Source: Fibrobacteraceae bacterium (GTDB lineage Bacteria; Fibrobacterota; Fibrobacteria; Fibrobacterales; Fibrobacteraceae). Taken from it: a DNA stretch of 5,572 bases. Of the stretch, positions 5,543 through 5,572 are shown piece by piece; position 1 is the first letter of the stretch; each line of letters opens with the position of its first letter. Both the position numbers and the translations under genes were made by a program. The notes beneath the pieces were generated by a model. That model was given only the letters and a program-made list of their open reading frames with translations. It was not told where the DNA came from and searched no databases. The stretch is taken from NCBI GenBank assembly GCA_021443045.1, contig JABUUT010000044.1, positions 14,345-19,916 on the forward strand, read 5' to 3'.

Positions 5543-5572
5543 ATAGAAAATCATTCCTTAAGTCTAACCTCT

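Overview
This 5.6 kb window looks like ordinary chromosomal housekeeping sequence from a Gram-negative bacterium of moderate GC content (roughly mid-40s % by eye). I suspect the Fibrobacterota (Fibrobacter-like). The grounds are the divergent but intact protein families, the lipoprotein, the AT-rich intergenic DNA, and downstream palindromic repeats of the 'ATCCTGA...GAAGGATCC' type with GACGAAA-like tandem units, which I associate from memory with that group. The taxonomic call is an inference and was not tested by any search.

Layout. Positions 1-3924 read on the minus strand. In transcription order they hold a small putative lipoprotein (3924-3619), a YbeZ-type PhoH ATPase (3622-2654) and a PgpH/YqfF-type 7TM-HD phosphodiesterase (2657-372). 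Both junctions are 4-nt ATGA overlaps, so the three genes form one tight, probably translationally coupled operon behind a recognisable sigma70-type promoter at 3962-3990. After a 114-nt AT-rich gap comes a second minus-strand unit: a near-consensus promoter (294-322) preceded by helically phased A-tracts, a 63-aa two-helix membrane protein (257-66), and, 6 nt after its stop codon, a tRNA-Val(UAC) that runs off the left edge of the window. On the plus strand, divergent from the operon, is an aminopeptidase P family metallopeptidase (4008-5408). It is followed by a 164-nt tail of three hairpin-forming elements, two of them copies of the same palindromic repeat.

How the genes fit together. phoH next to pgpH is a conserved bacterial pairing, usually followed by ybeY (rRNA maturation) and sometimes dgkA, cdd or era. 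Here ybeY does not follow, and an acidic coiled-coil lipoprotein sits upstream instead. PgpH has every expected metal-binding residue of a c-di-AMP phosphodiesterase, so cyclic-dinucleotide turnover at the inner membrane is the likely role. The aminopeptidase likewise has a complete dinuclear-metal site.

I found no CRISPR array, insertion sequence, phage gene or defence system. The points most worth a second look are the apparent mRNA-tRNA dicistron (63-aa ORF plus tRNA-Val) under a stable-RNA-like promoter, and the structured repeats at the right end, whose two copies share a tandem G-A mismatch inside an otherwise diverged hairpin.
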